Under the pieces are notes generated by a model. The model had not been told where the DNA came from, searched no databases, and saw only the letters and a program-made list of their open reading frames with translations. This document shows, piece by piece, positions 1 to 7,558 of a DNA stretch of 32,662 bases (position 1 is its first letter; each line of letters opens with the position of its first letter). Position numbers and translations under genes: made by a program. This DNA is from QQWI01 sp964522015 (lineage in GTDB: Bacteria > Bacillota > Clostridia > Peptostreptococcales > Acidaminobacteraceae). The stretch is from assembly GCA_964522015.1 (NCBI GenBank), contig CAZFST010000039.1, forward strand, positions 1-32,662, written 5' to 3'.

Positions 1-104
1 AAAGTACTTAACTTAGATTTTAAAAATCGTGTCTTGACATTGGGGGGCATTATAATGACCGCCTATAGCGTCAGAAATCTGGACATTTATTCAGATGAGG
101 CTAA

Positions 105-165
105 TTGACAACCATTATCATTTCATGGATAATGGCATTGTAGTCGACATTGACAATGATTATCT
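105..165 (+). promoter_or_regulatory. Fur-controlled promoter of the flavodoxin operon
   Basis: Seen: a -35 TTGACA at 105-110, a 17-bp spacer and a -10 GATAAT at 128-133. Two 15-mers resemble the 7-1-7 Fur box TGATAATNATTATCA, each with two mismatches: 106-120 (TGACAACCATTATCA) and 151-165 (TGACAATGATTATCT). The first lies on the -35 and spacer and the second just after the start point, the usual geometry for iron-dependent repression. Inference: transcription when iron is scarce, which fits a flavodoxin replacing ferredoxin. Confidence 0.72.
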
Positions 166-189
166 TTCCCAATACGAAAGGAACACCTT

Positions 190-618
190 ATGAATATAAA
201 AATTATATACGGTAGTACTACAGGCAATACAGAAACAGTTGCTAATCTCATTGCAAATCAAATGAATCACCACTCGGTAGAATTGATAAATGCGGCTGAT
301 GCCACACTTGAGCAAGTAACAGGAAGCGATTTAGTAATTCTGGGTTCTTCCACATGGGGTTACGGTGAGATTCAAGATGATTTTCAAACTTTCTATGATC
401 AGATGAACCACGGCACTTTCCATGGCAAGAAAGTCGCCATATTTGGTTGCGGTGATAGTGTCAGTTTTTCAGATGTGTTTTGCGAAGCCGTTAACTTAAT
501 TGAGACAAAAGTTGTTTCCCTAGGTGCAGATTTGGTTATTGAAAGTCTTAAAGTCGATGGTGATTATAGCGATCAACTAGAAATGATCGAAATATTTGCC
601 AAATCACTGGCACAATAA
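190..618 (+). CDS. Short-chain flavodoxin
   Basis: This 142-aa cytoplasmic protein is a flavodoxin, an FMN-binding electron carrier that can substitute for ferredoxin. The phosphate-binding loop GSTTGNT lies at residues 8-14, just after the first beta strand, followed by the usual alternating pattern with the flavin-side loop SSTWGYGEIQDDF near residues 53-65 and GCGDS near 87-91. Length is normal for the short-chain class. The start follows an AAAGGA ribosome site at 177-182. It heads a two-gene operon with a DUF3793 gene 9 bp downstream. The Fur-box promoter suggests induction under iron starvation. Confidence 0.93.
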   Translation: MNIKIIYGSTTGNTETVANLIANQMNHHSVELINAADATLEQVTGSDLVILGSSTWGYGEIQDDFQTFYDQMNHGTFHGKKVAIFGCGDSVSFSDVFCEAVNLIETKVVSLGADLVIESLKVDGDYSDQLEMIEIFAKSLAQ

Positions 619-627
619 GGTTCCCAC

Positions 628-1245
628 ATGAGTCCCTTTCCACAAAACCCCCAGGGCCGTTTTGATGACTACGAACACTTAATGTCACTGATTGCCTACT
701 ACGGTGCAGCAACCCTTGGTAATTTAAAACCATCGTCACTCATCAGTTTCAAAAGAGAAATGAATGGTTTTCAAGTCCTGGCCACTTGGGACACGTTCAA
801 ACATCAACTGTCACAACAACTCCCAGTGGCATTTTTTGAACTCAACCGTACAGAAAATTGCGTTCAGGTCCTGTTTTATCACAAGAATTGGCTATCCAAT
901 CTGATAACATCCAACGCTAATCAGTTGTTTTTGTCAAGGTTTGGCTATAATTCTAACATGAGCTTTGAGCAGTCCTTAATGTATTTAGAAGCGCGATATA
1001 AGGTTGCATGTCCCCACGAGATAGGACTGTTCTTGGGCTACCCACTGACTGATGTACAGTTGTATTGCGAGTCCCCCCGCTCGCCGTGTTTGGCCGTGGG
1101 GTATTGGAAAGTTTATGCGAATCTCGAATTAGCGTTAGCGCAATTCAAAGCATTTGATACCGCTAGAGAAACCTGCGCCACACTGATTAAAAACGGCATT
1201 TCTCCCTCAGAAATTATTTATTTTAATCGGTTTGCAACAGCATAA
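628..1245 (+). CDS. DUF3793 family protein
   Basis: A 205-aa soluble protein that I recognise as DUF3793. The family signature is visible as CPHEIGLFLGYPL at residues 128-140 and GYWKVY at 158-163, with Phe-rich C-terminal helices. No biochemical function is established for the family; members commonly sit next to flavodoxin and iron-regulated genes in clostridia, as here. It lies 9 bp after the flavodoxin and probably shares its Fur-controlled promoter. Cysteines at 78, 128, 147 and 154 could take part in metal or redox chemistry, but that is speculation. Confidence 0.85.
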   Translation: MSPFPQNPQGRFDDYEHLMSLIAYYGAATLGNLKPSSLISFKREMNGFQVLATWDTFKHQLSQQLPVAFFELNRTENCVQVLFYHKNWLSNLITSNANQLFLSRFGYNSNMSFEQSLMYLEARYKVACPHEIGLFLGYPLTDVQLYCESPRSPCLAVGYWKVYANLELALAQFKAFDTARETCATLIKNGISPSEIIYFNRFATA

Positions 1246-1299
1246 AACTACGGGTAAAACCAATGATATCACTATAATTTCGCCTCACAGAACAAACGA

Positions 1300-1354
1300 C
1301 AAAAGGACCACCAAACATGATGCTTTACAAGCACAATGTTTGGTGGTCCTTTTG
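1300..1354. terminator. Long bidirectional hairpin terminator between convergent operons
   Basis: A 19-bp perfect stem (1300-1318 pairs with 1336-1354) has A-rich and T-rich ends, so either strand yields a hairpin ending in U residues. The 17-nt loop holds a further TGC/GCA pairing. It lies between the DUF3793 gene (plus) and the end of the BceAB-like operon (minus), and probably terminates both. Confidence 0.85.
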
Positions 1355-1367
1355 TATTAGTTGGTGC

Positions 1368-1499
1368 TTATTTTTGCTCTAGTTTTTTCTTTTTGCTGAG
1401 ATTAATACCTACAATTACTGCAATACCTACACCCACAACCACAAGTGTTGGTACCCAAATATCAAAAATACTTTGCATCACATTTGTCCAATTAACCAT
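1368..1499 (-). CDS. Small single-span membrane peptide at the end of the BceAB-like operon
   Basis: Seen: a 43-codon ORF on the minus strand preceded by a near-perfect Shine-Dalgarno (AAAGGAGGTG, ending about 7 nt before the ATG), ending 14 nt before the terminator hairpin. The product has a polar N-terminus (MVNWTNVMQS), one hydrophobic stretch at about residues 18-32 (VPTLVVVGVGIAVIVGI core) and a basic tail SKKKK. It begins 55 nt after the permease stop with no promoter between, so it is the third gene of the immunity operon. I do not recognise a family. Inference: a membrane accessory to the transporter, or an immunity peptide. An unrelated small bacteriocin-like peptide is the main alternative. 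Confidence 0.72.
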   Translation of the reverse strand: MVNWTNVMQSIFDIWVPTLVVVGVGIAVIVGINLSKKKKLEQK

Positions 1500-1553
1500 A
1501 ATTTTTCACCTCCTTTAAAATGAGTTCCACTTCTATTTTGCCTCAAATGAAAC

Positions 1554-3593
1554 TTAAGCCTTAGAAGCGTCAATTTTTCCAATCACCATGTTCTTACAAC
1601 TAAAACAAGTCATAGCAAAATAACTGCCATATATAACAATAAATAGAACCAGCGTAACACCCACATTTGCTCCAATTTCTAATTTCAAACTTTTAGATAT
1701 CTTCTCAATAATGGCTGGAAGCACAAATGCAGAATAGATCATTGCCAACAACAGTGGTGTGCCAAAATACACTGAAATCTGCTTAAAAACAAGTTCAACA
1801 CACTTACTTTTGTCAACACCAAGCTTCTGTAGTAGTTCATAACGATAAATATTATCTGCCGTTTCAGTCAGCTGCTGCAGTGACAGAATTGCCACAGAAA
1901 TAATCAAGAAGACAATCCCAATATAGCAACAAATAAATGATGCCATGGCAAATGTACTGTAGAACATCATTTCAAGCAAGGTTTTAGAAAAGTAAAACAC
2001 CGGACTTTTAGGATCAATCATATGCGTCATGAGTTGGTTTTCAATAGCCAGAATATCAGCATCTTTACGATATCGGACATCATAGATAACCCCTACTTTT
2101 TCCAAGCCCTCAACGACCTCATCATTGACGATCATTGTACCTGGATCGTTACTATTAATTGGTAGAACAGAATACACAGTCAGAAATAGTTGGCGCGGAT
2201 TTGGTTTCAAACTCTGACCATTTACTTCTAGAGGCGTATTTGTGTCTAAAAAATTCTGTAATAAAATATTAGTTCCTTCATAATACGCAGTTAATGCATA
2301 ACCGTCCTTACCAAGAGTAATAGGATCAAGTCCTTGATCAACCCTAATAGCATTAAAGTCGCTCAAACTCATTATCGCAAGTGGATCAGAAACTAACGCC
2401 TCATCTTTCAAGAACAACTGTGCCGGGTCCATAATTACATGCCCATATGTCAGTGAAGGATCTTCATAAATATTTACTCTTACTGACTTCTCCATAACAG
2501 TTGTAAGGTCTATCTTTTTTTTAGCCAAAAATGACTCAATAGTAACGGCCTCACCTATTGCCACGTCACCCTCATCCGATTTCGTCAAATCGTGAAAAAT
2601 CGAAATATCATAAGGCGCTGCTTCCTCAGCGGTGTTATTCATCGAGAAAGCCATGCCCATACCCGTTGCAACAATGCAAATTGTAGCAGAAAGCAGCAAG
2701 CAAACTACGGTCATGGTCAAGTAATTCGTCTGAATTTTAGAGCTGATCTGGCGTATAAAAAATGCGTTTAGACCTTTAAAATACCAGTTCTCCATCGCTC
2801 TAAGAACTGACAGCATCAGTCCAAAGATGGCGTAAATGATACAGGCTGTACCTAGAATAGCCACTATAAAACTAATCGAAAAGAGAGGTGAATTCGGATT
2901 AATGGCGTTCTTCGCGTACACTAAATAGGCCACAGTCCCAAGCATTGCAAGCCCCATCACTAAGATTCCCAAAGTGAGCTTAACGCCCTTAAATGGATGG
3001 ACCTGATTCATGCGCCCTGCATTCAGCATCTCAATCAGCTTTACCTTGCTAATTGTGCGTACATTAAAGAGGATTACGACAAAAAATATAATGCAAAATG
3101 AAATCAGCGTATCCATAAGGGACTGCATCGAAAACGCAAACTGGTATGAAGACAAATCAAAGGCAAACATCTTGAGGGCAATAATCGATATGCCCTGCGA
3201 AAGGACGGTTCCCACTGCAATGCCCACTGCAAAGGACAGCATGCCTACCATCAATATTTCAGCAACAAAGATCTGCGAAATTCTCCGGTTTTCCATCCCC
3301 AAAACCATATAGATTCCCAGCTCTTTTTTTCTGCGCTTCATCAAAAAGTCATTGGCATAAATGATTAGAAATGCCAAAATGACAGCAACCACCTTTGACA
3401 AAATATCTAGGATTGTGAACAGCGTCTTCGTAATATTTGCCGTGCCCTCGTTCATCGCTTCTTTAAAAGCAGTCTGTGAATCCAGCGAATTAAAGGAATA
3501 CACTAGTGCCACGCCAATCATCAACGTCAGAAAATAGATACTGTAATCCTTTACATTCTTTTTAACATTGTTAAAACTAATCTTAAGTAGCAT
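1554..3593 (-). CDS. bceB: BceB-like ABC transporter permease (FtsX family)
   Basis: A 679-aa membrane protein of the BceB/VraG type. These permeases form a complex with a BceA ATPase, sense antimicrobial peptides and free their lipid targets such as lipid II-cycle intermediates. Visible layout: TM1 at about 18-36, TM2-4 within about 60-190, further spans up to about 320, then the family's characteristic large extracellular domain (about 320-550) and three C-terminal spans. Length matches the family. Its ATG is 1 nt after the ATPase stop, so the two are coupled. No BceS kinase gene is nearby; control seems to come from the LytTR operator upstream of the ATPase. In this setting it most likely protects the producer from its own lantibiotic, replacing the usual LanFEG. 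Confidence 0.88.
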   Translation of the reverse strand: MLLKISFNNVKKNVKDYSIYFLTLMIGVALVYSFNSLDSQTAFKEAMNEGTANITKTLFTILDILSKVVAVILAFLIIYANDFLMKRRKKELGIYMVLGMENRRISQIFVAEILMVGMLSFAVGIAVGTVLSQGISIIALKMFAFDLSSYQFAFSMQSLMDTLISFCIIFFVVILFNVRTISKVKLIEMLNAGRMNQVHPFKGVKLTLGILVMGLAMLGTVAYLVYAKNAINPNSPLFSISFIVAILGTACIIYAIFGLMLSVLRAMENWYFKGLNAFFIRQISSKIQTNYLTMTVVCLLLSATICIVATGMGMAFSMNNTAEEAAPYDISIFHDLTKSDEGDVAIGEAVTIESFLAKKKIDLTTVMEKSVRVNIYEDPSLTYGHVIMDPAQLFLKDEALVSDPLAIMSLSDFNAIRVDQGLDPITLGKDGYALTAYYEGTNILLQNFLDTNTPLEVNGQSLKPNPRQLFLTVYSVLPINSNDPGTMIVNDEVVEGLEKVGVIYDVRYRKDADILAIENQLMTHMIDPKSPVFYFSKTLLEMMFYSTFAMASFICCYIGIVFLIISVAILSLQQLTETADNIYRYELLQKLGVDKSKCVELVFKQISVYFGTPLLLAMIYSAFVLPAIIEKISKSLKLEIGANVGVTLVLFIVIYGSYFAMTCFSCKNMVIGKIDASKA

Positions 3594-3594
3594 C

Positions 3595-4347
3595 TTATTC
3601 CCCCCCGAACACCGTTACAAGCTCCATAATTCGGTCGAAGAATTGCTTACGCGTCTCATTGCCGCGGTGCAGCTCTTTGTGAATCTTGCCATCATTGATA
3701 AATAAGATTCTCTTACAATAGCTTGCCGTTGTGGTATCATGGGTGACCATCAAAATCGTCGCATTCATATCGCGATTCATCACTTCAAAACTTGACAGTA
3801 ATTTTTTTGCCGCATTAGAGTCAAGGGCACCCGTAGGTTCATCAGCTAAAACAAGTGAAGGTTGGCTCACGATGGCACGAGCAGCAGAAACCCGCTGCTG
3901 CTGGCCGCCGGACATCTCATAAGGATGCTTATGTAGAATGCGGCCTATATCAAGGAGCTCAGCAATCTTTTGAATCTTCGGCGCCATGTCCTTAACCGGA
4001 CAATTGGTAACAGAAAGTGCCAAGGCAATATTTTCATAGGCTGTTAAGGTATCTAACAGATTAAAGTGCTGGAAGATAAAGCCCAGATTTTCACGTCTAA
4101 ACCTGGCTATCTCTTTATTCTTAAGAGTGGTTATATCGCGATTTTCAATTCTGATTTCCCCATCAGTCACCTCATCAATAGTAGAAATGCAATTGAGTAA
4201 AGTTGACTTACCTGAACCCGATGGCCCCATAATGCCCACAAATTCACCCCTATCCACTTCAAAAGAGATGCCATTAATCGCCCTGGTCCGATTATTTTTG
4301 GGTCCATAGGACTTGTGAATTTTATTTACTTCCAAAATCTTAGTCAT
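3595..4347 (-). CDS. bceA: BceA-like ABC transporter ATPase
   Basis: A 250-aa ATPase of the MacB/LolD/BceA group. Walker A GPSGSGKST is at 41-49, the Q-loop in FIFQHFN near 90-96, the signature MSGGQ at 145-149, Walker B LVLADE at 165-170 with the family's DEPTGALD, and the H-loop histidine at 203. All catalytic residues are intact. The start follows AGGAGCGGAT. It is the first gene of a three-gene operon with the permease and the 43-aa peptide. A promoter with TATAAT and an upstream LytTR-like operator lies at 4402-4461, matching the agr promoter in geometry, so it is probably switched on together with lantibiotic synthesis. Confidence 0.92.
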   Translation of the reverse strand: MTKILEVNKIHKSYGPKNNRTRAINGISFEVDRGEFVGIMGPSGSGKSTLLNCISTIDEVTDGEIRIENRDITTLKNKEIARFRRENLGFIFQHFNLLDTLTAYENIALALSVTNCPVKDMAPKIQKIAELLDIGRILHKHPYEMSGGQQQRVSAARAIVSQPSLVLADEPTGALDSNAAKKLLSSFEVMNRDMNATILMVTHDTTTASYCKRILFINDGKIHKELHRGNETRKQFFDRIMELVTVFGGE

Positions 4348-4401
4348 ATCCGCTCCTATATATACCTGTTCACAACCGCAACTTCACACTAGTTCAAAGC
4401 T

Positions 4402-4461
4402 ATTATAGTAGATAAAAACGGACTTTAATCATTTTTGTCGCATTTGAACAATATTCCGTCA
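4402..4461 (-). promoter_or_regulatory. Promoter and LytTR-type operator of the immunity operon
   Basis: Read on the minus strand: half-site TGACGGAATA starting at 4461 (GACGG at 4460), a second half-site GACAAAAAT starting at 4439 exactly 21 bp later, and -10 TATAAT at 4407-4402, 32 bp after the second half-site. The -35 position, directly after the second half-site, is poor (GATTAA), as expected for an activator-dependent promoter. The same spacing recurs at the agr and lan promoters. The first half-site overlaps the stop codon of the orphan LytTR gene. Confidence 0.68.
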
Positions 4462-5184
4462 GATTCGTTCCAATAATACCTTCAATCCTTTTTTCGACAC
4501 AGGTGCGCTCAGGTCATTATCCAAATAAACAATATGATTTCGCTTATCGATGCCACTAATTTTAGACACATTCACAGCAAATGAACGATGACACCTGATA
4601 AATTCATGGCCCATTTGCAACATGACTTGATCAATAGTACCATTAAAATAATAGCACCCCCGCTGGCTCATCAGGGTTAGCTGACGAGGCTTATTAGTAG
4701 TTTTAAAAATATAGAGCTCTTCATAGGGAATTTCATGTGTAATTGAATCCTTTATGACAAAAAAATCCTTACGCAACTGTTTTTCATGAGATAGACGTTC
4801 AATAGAATCTCGTATAGTTTGAGCTAGTAAGTGCTGATCTTTAAAAATCAAACTCTTCAATAGATAATCATAAGCTTCCAGTTTATATTTAAATGTTAAG
4901 TCACGGTATTCACAAAAGGAAGTCACGAAAATTATAATTCCCACTTTATCAATCTTTCTTATTTCTTCGCCAAGTCTTATGCCATTTATAGTTGTATTAA
5001 GTTCAACATCTAAGACATAAATATTCTTCGAAGTGGTGTCAATACTCTTGATTAATTCATACGGATCAACAGTTGATATCACCACTTCAAGCTCAACTGA
5101 GCCATCCCTTAACAAAATAGAAATCTGTTTATTTAGTAACTCAAGATGCGCTGTATCATCATCACAAACATACAACTTGGCCAT
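4459..5184 (-). CDS. Orphan LytTR-family response regulator at the end of the lantibiotic operon
   Basis: A 241-aa AgrA-type regulator: receiver domain (about 1-125) with acidic pocket CDDD at 7-10, phosphoacceptor D59 (YVLDVEL) and conserved Lys in DYLLKS; LytTR DNA-binding domain (about 140-241) with the typical FIRCHRSFAVN stretch. All phosphorylation residues are present, yet no kinase gene is adjacent. It follows lanT by 16 nt and is probably the last gene of the lan operon; the AAAGGAG site is about 10 nt before the ATG. It is clearly paralogous to the AgrA-like protein encoded at 13813-14541. It may share the AgrC-like kinase, or give positive feedback or fine-tuning at lan and immunity promoters. 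Confidence 0.9.
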   Translation of the reverse strand: MAKLYVCDDDTAHLELLNKQISILLRDGSVELEVVISTVDPYELIKSIDTTSKNIYVLDVELNTTINGIRLGEEIRKIDKVGIIIFVTSFCEYRDLTFKYKLEAYDYLLKSLIFKDQHLLAQTIRDSIERLSHEKQLRKDFFVIKDSITHEIPYEELYIFKTTNKPRQLTLMSQRGCYYFNGTIDQVMLQMGHEFIRCHRSFAVNVSKISGIDKRNHIVYLDNDLSAPVSKKGLKVLLERI

Positions 5185-5200
5185 AACATAGCGACTCCTT

Positions 5201-7354
5201 TCATGCCAACAGACCTAGATCATCTGTTGCTCTATATAACCGAGAATAGATACCATTTTGCGAAAGTAGTTCGTTATGTCTACCCATCTCAGTAATTTCG
5301 CCTTTATCTAATACTACAATGCGATCTGCATCGACTATTGTTGAAAGTCTATGTGCAATGATCAACCGTGTACAGCCTATTGAATGAAGGTAATTAGACA
5401 CCTTTGCTTCATTTAAAGTGTCCAGTGCACTCGTCGCTTCGTCAAGAATCATTACTTCTGGCTTGTTAAGTAATGCTCTCGCCAGAATAATTCGTTGTCT
5501 CTGACCACCAGAAAGATTCATTCCCATATCAGATACGATTGTCTGGTAACCCATTGGCATATCAATAATTTCATCGTCGATCTGTGCAATTTTTGCAACT
5601 TCGTATACATCATCATCCGAAACAATGCGATTCGTGCAAATATTATCAAATATTGATTTGTTAAATAAGGACATATCCTGGGGTACAACACCAATCTGAC
5701 GACGAAGCTTGTACTTATCCATATCATTAATATCTACACCATCAAACGAAACAGAACCTGCTGTCGGTGGATAAAGACCCAAGATAATTTTTGTTAATGT
5801 ACTCTTACCAGAGCCGGACGCACCAACGATGGCAACCTTTTCACCGCGATTTATCTCTAAATTAATGTTCTTAAGTACATACTCTGAATTTTGAGTATAT
5901 GCAAATTTCAAATCGTTCAATCGGAGGCTTCCACTGAGCTCTATTGAAACTGGATCATCTGGCATCTCTTCAACTTCAGCATCCATAATATCGCTTATAC
6001 GTTCTAAATAGGACGTTGCGAGTACAAATGCATTGTATACATTAAAGACTGACATACCATTGGCAAATAAACTAGTTGCTAATGTATAAAGCGCTATTGC
6101 TTCACCTATGGTTATAGATCCCACCATTGATTGAAAAATCGCGACAGCTAATATAATTAAGGGCGCTATCATTTGTAAAGTCTGTAATACTGCATCGTTT
6201 AAATTATTGACGAAGCTCTTCTTTTTATACGCCGAAACAGCTCTTGAATACCTATCATCCCAATTATTCAAAATATCATTTTCCATTCCCGCTATTTTAA
6301 TGCCGAAAGCCGAGTATATCGCTTCCACCTGAACACCTTGTAACCGAGTTTCCTCAACGAGTTCATTCTGATTAACCGCCATGAGTGCAGGCTTCATTTT
6401 ATTAATAAATATAATATTAAGCAATAAAAACAATACGGCTATGCCTGTCAACAGCAGTGATTTAGATACCATGAAAGTGAGCATGATGATCATCAAACCG
6501 AACTGTAAAATGCCTTGTATCAGCTTTTCTGAGATAATATCACGAATAACCGGCAGACAATTTAAACGGAACAATAAGTCTCCATTAGAACGCGTTTCAA
6601 AAAATTTGAAGGGCAATCTCATCATTCGTTTAAAGGTTCCCTTGGAGATATGTTCATCAATATCAATTTGCAAATCGATAACCTTGATTCCCCTATAGAA
6701 AGTTATCAACGCTAAAACTGCTGTGATCCCTAATACATAGTAAAATGTATTCCCATTAATTAACTTCCCAGTTCCACTGGTTATATTTTCAGTAAGTTGC
6801 TGTATTGTAATGGGTATTAATATTTGTAGTGCATAGAGACAAGATGAAGCAGCGATTAACTTAGCATAAAGACTCTTCTTAACCTTTATGTTATGGAAAA
6901 CCTCTTTCCATATATTTCTTTTTTGAGTAACTGGGGTAAATGAACTCGTAGGCTGTGTCACCATAATAATGTTAGAGTAACACTTTAGGAACTCCTCTGT
7001 TGAAACACTTCTTCTGCCCACGGCTGGATCAACAATCGAGAAGGATTTACAATCCATTTTTTCTAAAACGACAAAGTGTTCATTTTTCCAATACATAATG
7101 GCAGGTAAGGGCATTTGTATTATATTTAGCGCATCGGCTTGGTATACCTTGGTCTCCATTCCACGCTGCTTCAAATAGTTTGACAGTAATGATATTTTCA
7201 AACCATCACGCCCTACCTCCAAGGAGCTCCGAATACCTCTAATACCTTCATAACTCTTATAGTATTGTAAAATCATTGCAACACAGCATAATCCACACTC
7301 AGTTTGTCTCATCTGTTGAATGTATGGTACTTTACGATGGTGAGCTCTTTTCAT
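5201..7354 (-). CDS. lanT: LanT: lantibiotic exporter with intact C39 leader peptidase
   Basis: A 717-aa bifunctional ABC transporter. The N-terminal peptidase C39 domain (about 1-140) removes the leader at a double-glycine-type site and has its full triad: C20 in QTECGLCC (Q17 as oxyanion residue), H93 in NEHFVVLEK and D109 in IVDPAVG. Then follow a six-span exporter domain (about 160-450) and a nucleotide-binding domain with Walker A GASGSGKST at 511-519, LSGGQ at 614-618 and Walker B VMILDE at 634-639. It should cleave LanA after Gly35-Ala36 and export the peptide. RBS AGGGGG precedes the ATG. It is close in length and sequence to the neighbouring transporter encoded at 7559-9712, whose protease is dead, so the two may work as a heterodimer. 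Confidence 0.93.
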   Translation of the reverse strand: MKRAHHRKVPYIQQMRQTECGLCCVAMILQYYKSYEGIRGIRSSLEVGRDGLKISLLSNYLKQRGMETKVYQADALNIIQMPLPAIMYWKNEHFVVLEKMDCKSFSIVDPAVGRRSVSTEEFLKCYSNIIMVTQPTSSFTPVTQKRNIWKEVFHNIKVKKSLYAKLIAASSCLYALQILIPITIQQLTENITSGTGKLINGNTFYYVLGITAVLALITFYRGIKVIDLQIDIDEHISKGTFKRMMRLPFKFFETRSNGDLLFRLNCLPVIRDIISEKLIQGILQFGLMIIMLTFMVSKSLLLTGIAVLFLLLNIIFINKMKPALMAVNQNELVEETRLQGVQVEAIYSAFGIKIAGMENDILNNWDDRYSRAVSAYKKKSFVNNLNDAVLQTLQMIAPLIILAVAIFQSMVGSITIGEAIALYTLATSLFANGMSVFNVYNAFVLATSYLERISDIMDAEVEEMPDDPVSIELSGSLRLNDLKFAYTQNSEYVLKNINLEINRGEKVAIVGASGSGKSTLTKIILGLYPPTAGSVSFDGVDINDMDKYKLRRQIGVVPQDMSLFNKSIFDNICTNRIVSDDDVYEVAKIAQIDDEIIDMPMGYQTIVSDMGMNLSGGQRQRIILARALLNKPEVMILDEATSALDTLNEAKVSNYLHSIGCTRLIIAHRLSTIVDADRIVVLDKGEITEMGRHNELLSQNGIYSRLYRATDDLGLLA

Positions 7355-7363
7355 AAGAACCCC

Positions 7364-7549
7364 CTAGGTTAAGTGTATTTTCGACAGAATTGCTCGCGTT
7401 TCATTAACTCGGCTACTGTAGGACTCTTTCATATAATCCAAGTTGTTATTGTGAAAGCCTGTAGCAATTATGTTATCAGCTTGATTGTCCGTCAGTTCCA
7501 CGACATTGGAATTGATACTACTTTCAATTTTTGATTTTTTCTTAAACAT
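7364..7549 (-). CDS. Unknown 61-aa protein between the two transporters
   Basis: A short ORF with a strong AGGAGG site that overlaps the stop of the upstream transporter gene. I start it at the ATG at 7549; the codon before it is GTG and less well placed. The product is charged and hydrophilic, with a basic N-terminus (FKKKSK), a run of Asn/Asp (GFHNNNLDYMKES) and an Arg/Lys-containing C-terminal helix. It has no Cys, no double-Gly site and no membrane segment, so it is not another lantibiotic. I do not recognise it. Its position inside the transport genes suggests a cytoplasmic adaptor for modification, export or immunity, but nothing in the sequence proves this. Confidence 0.75.
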   Translation of the reverse strand: MFKKKSKIESSINSNVVELTDNQADNIIATGFHNNNLDYMKESYSSRVNETRAILSKIHLT

Positions 7550-7558
7550 CACTGCCTC

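Noticed and set aside
34..56. TTGACA followed by TATAAT
   Set aside because: The spacer is only 11 bp, too short for a normal promoter; the hexamers at 105-133 are properly spaced.
1336..1518. Plus-strand 60-codon frame after DUF3793
   Set aside because: It begins inside the terminator hairpin, has no ribosome site, and lies opposite the 43-codon minus-strand peptide with a near-perfect one.
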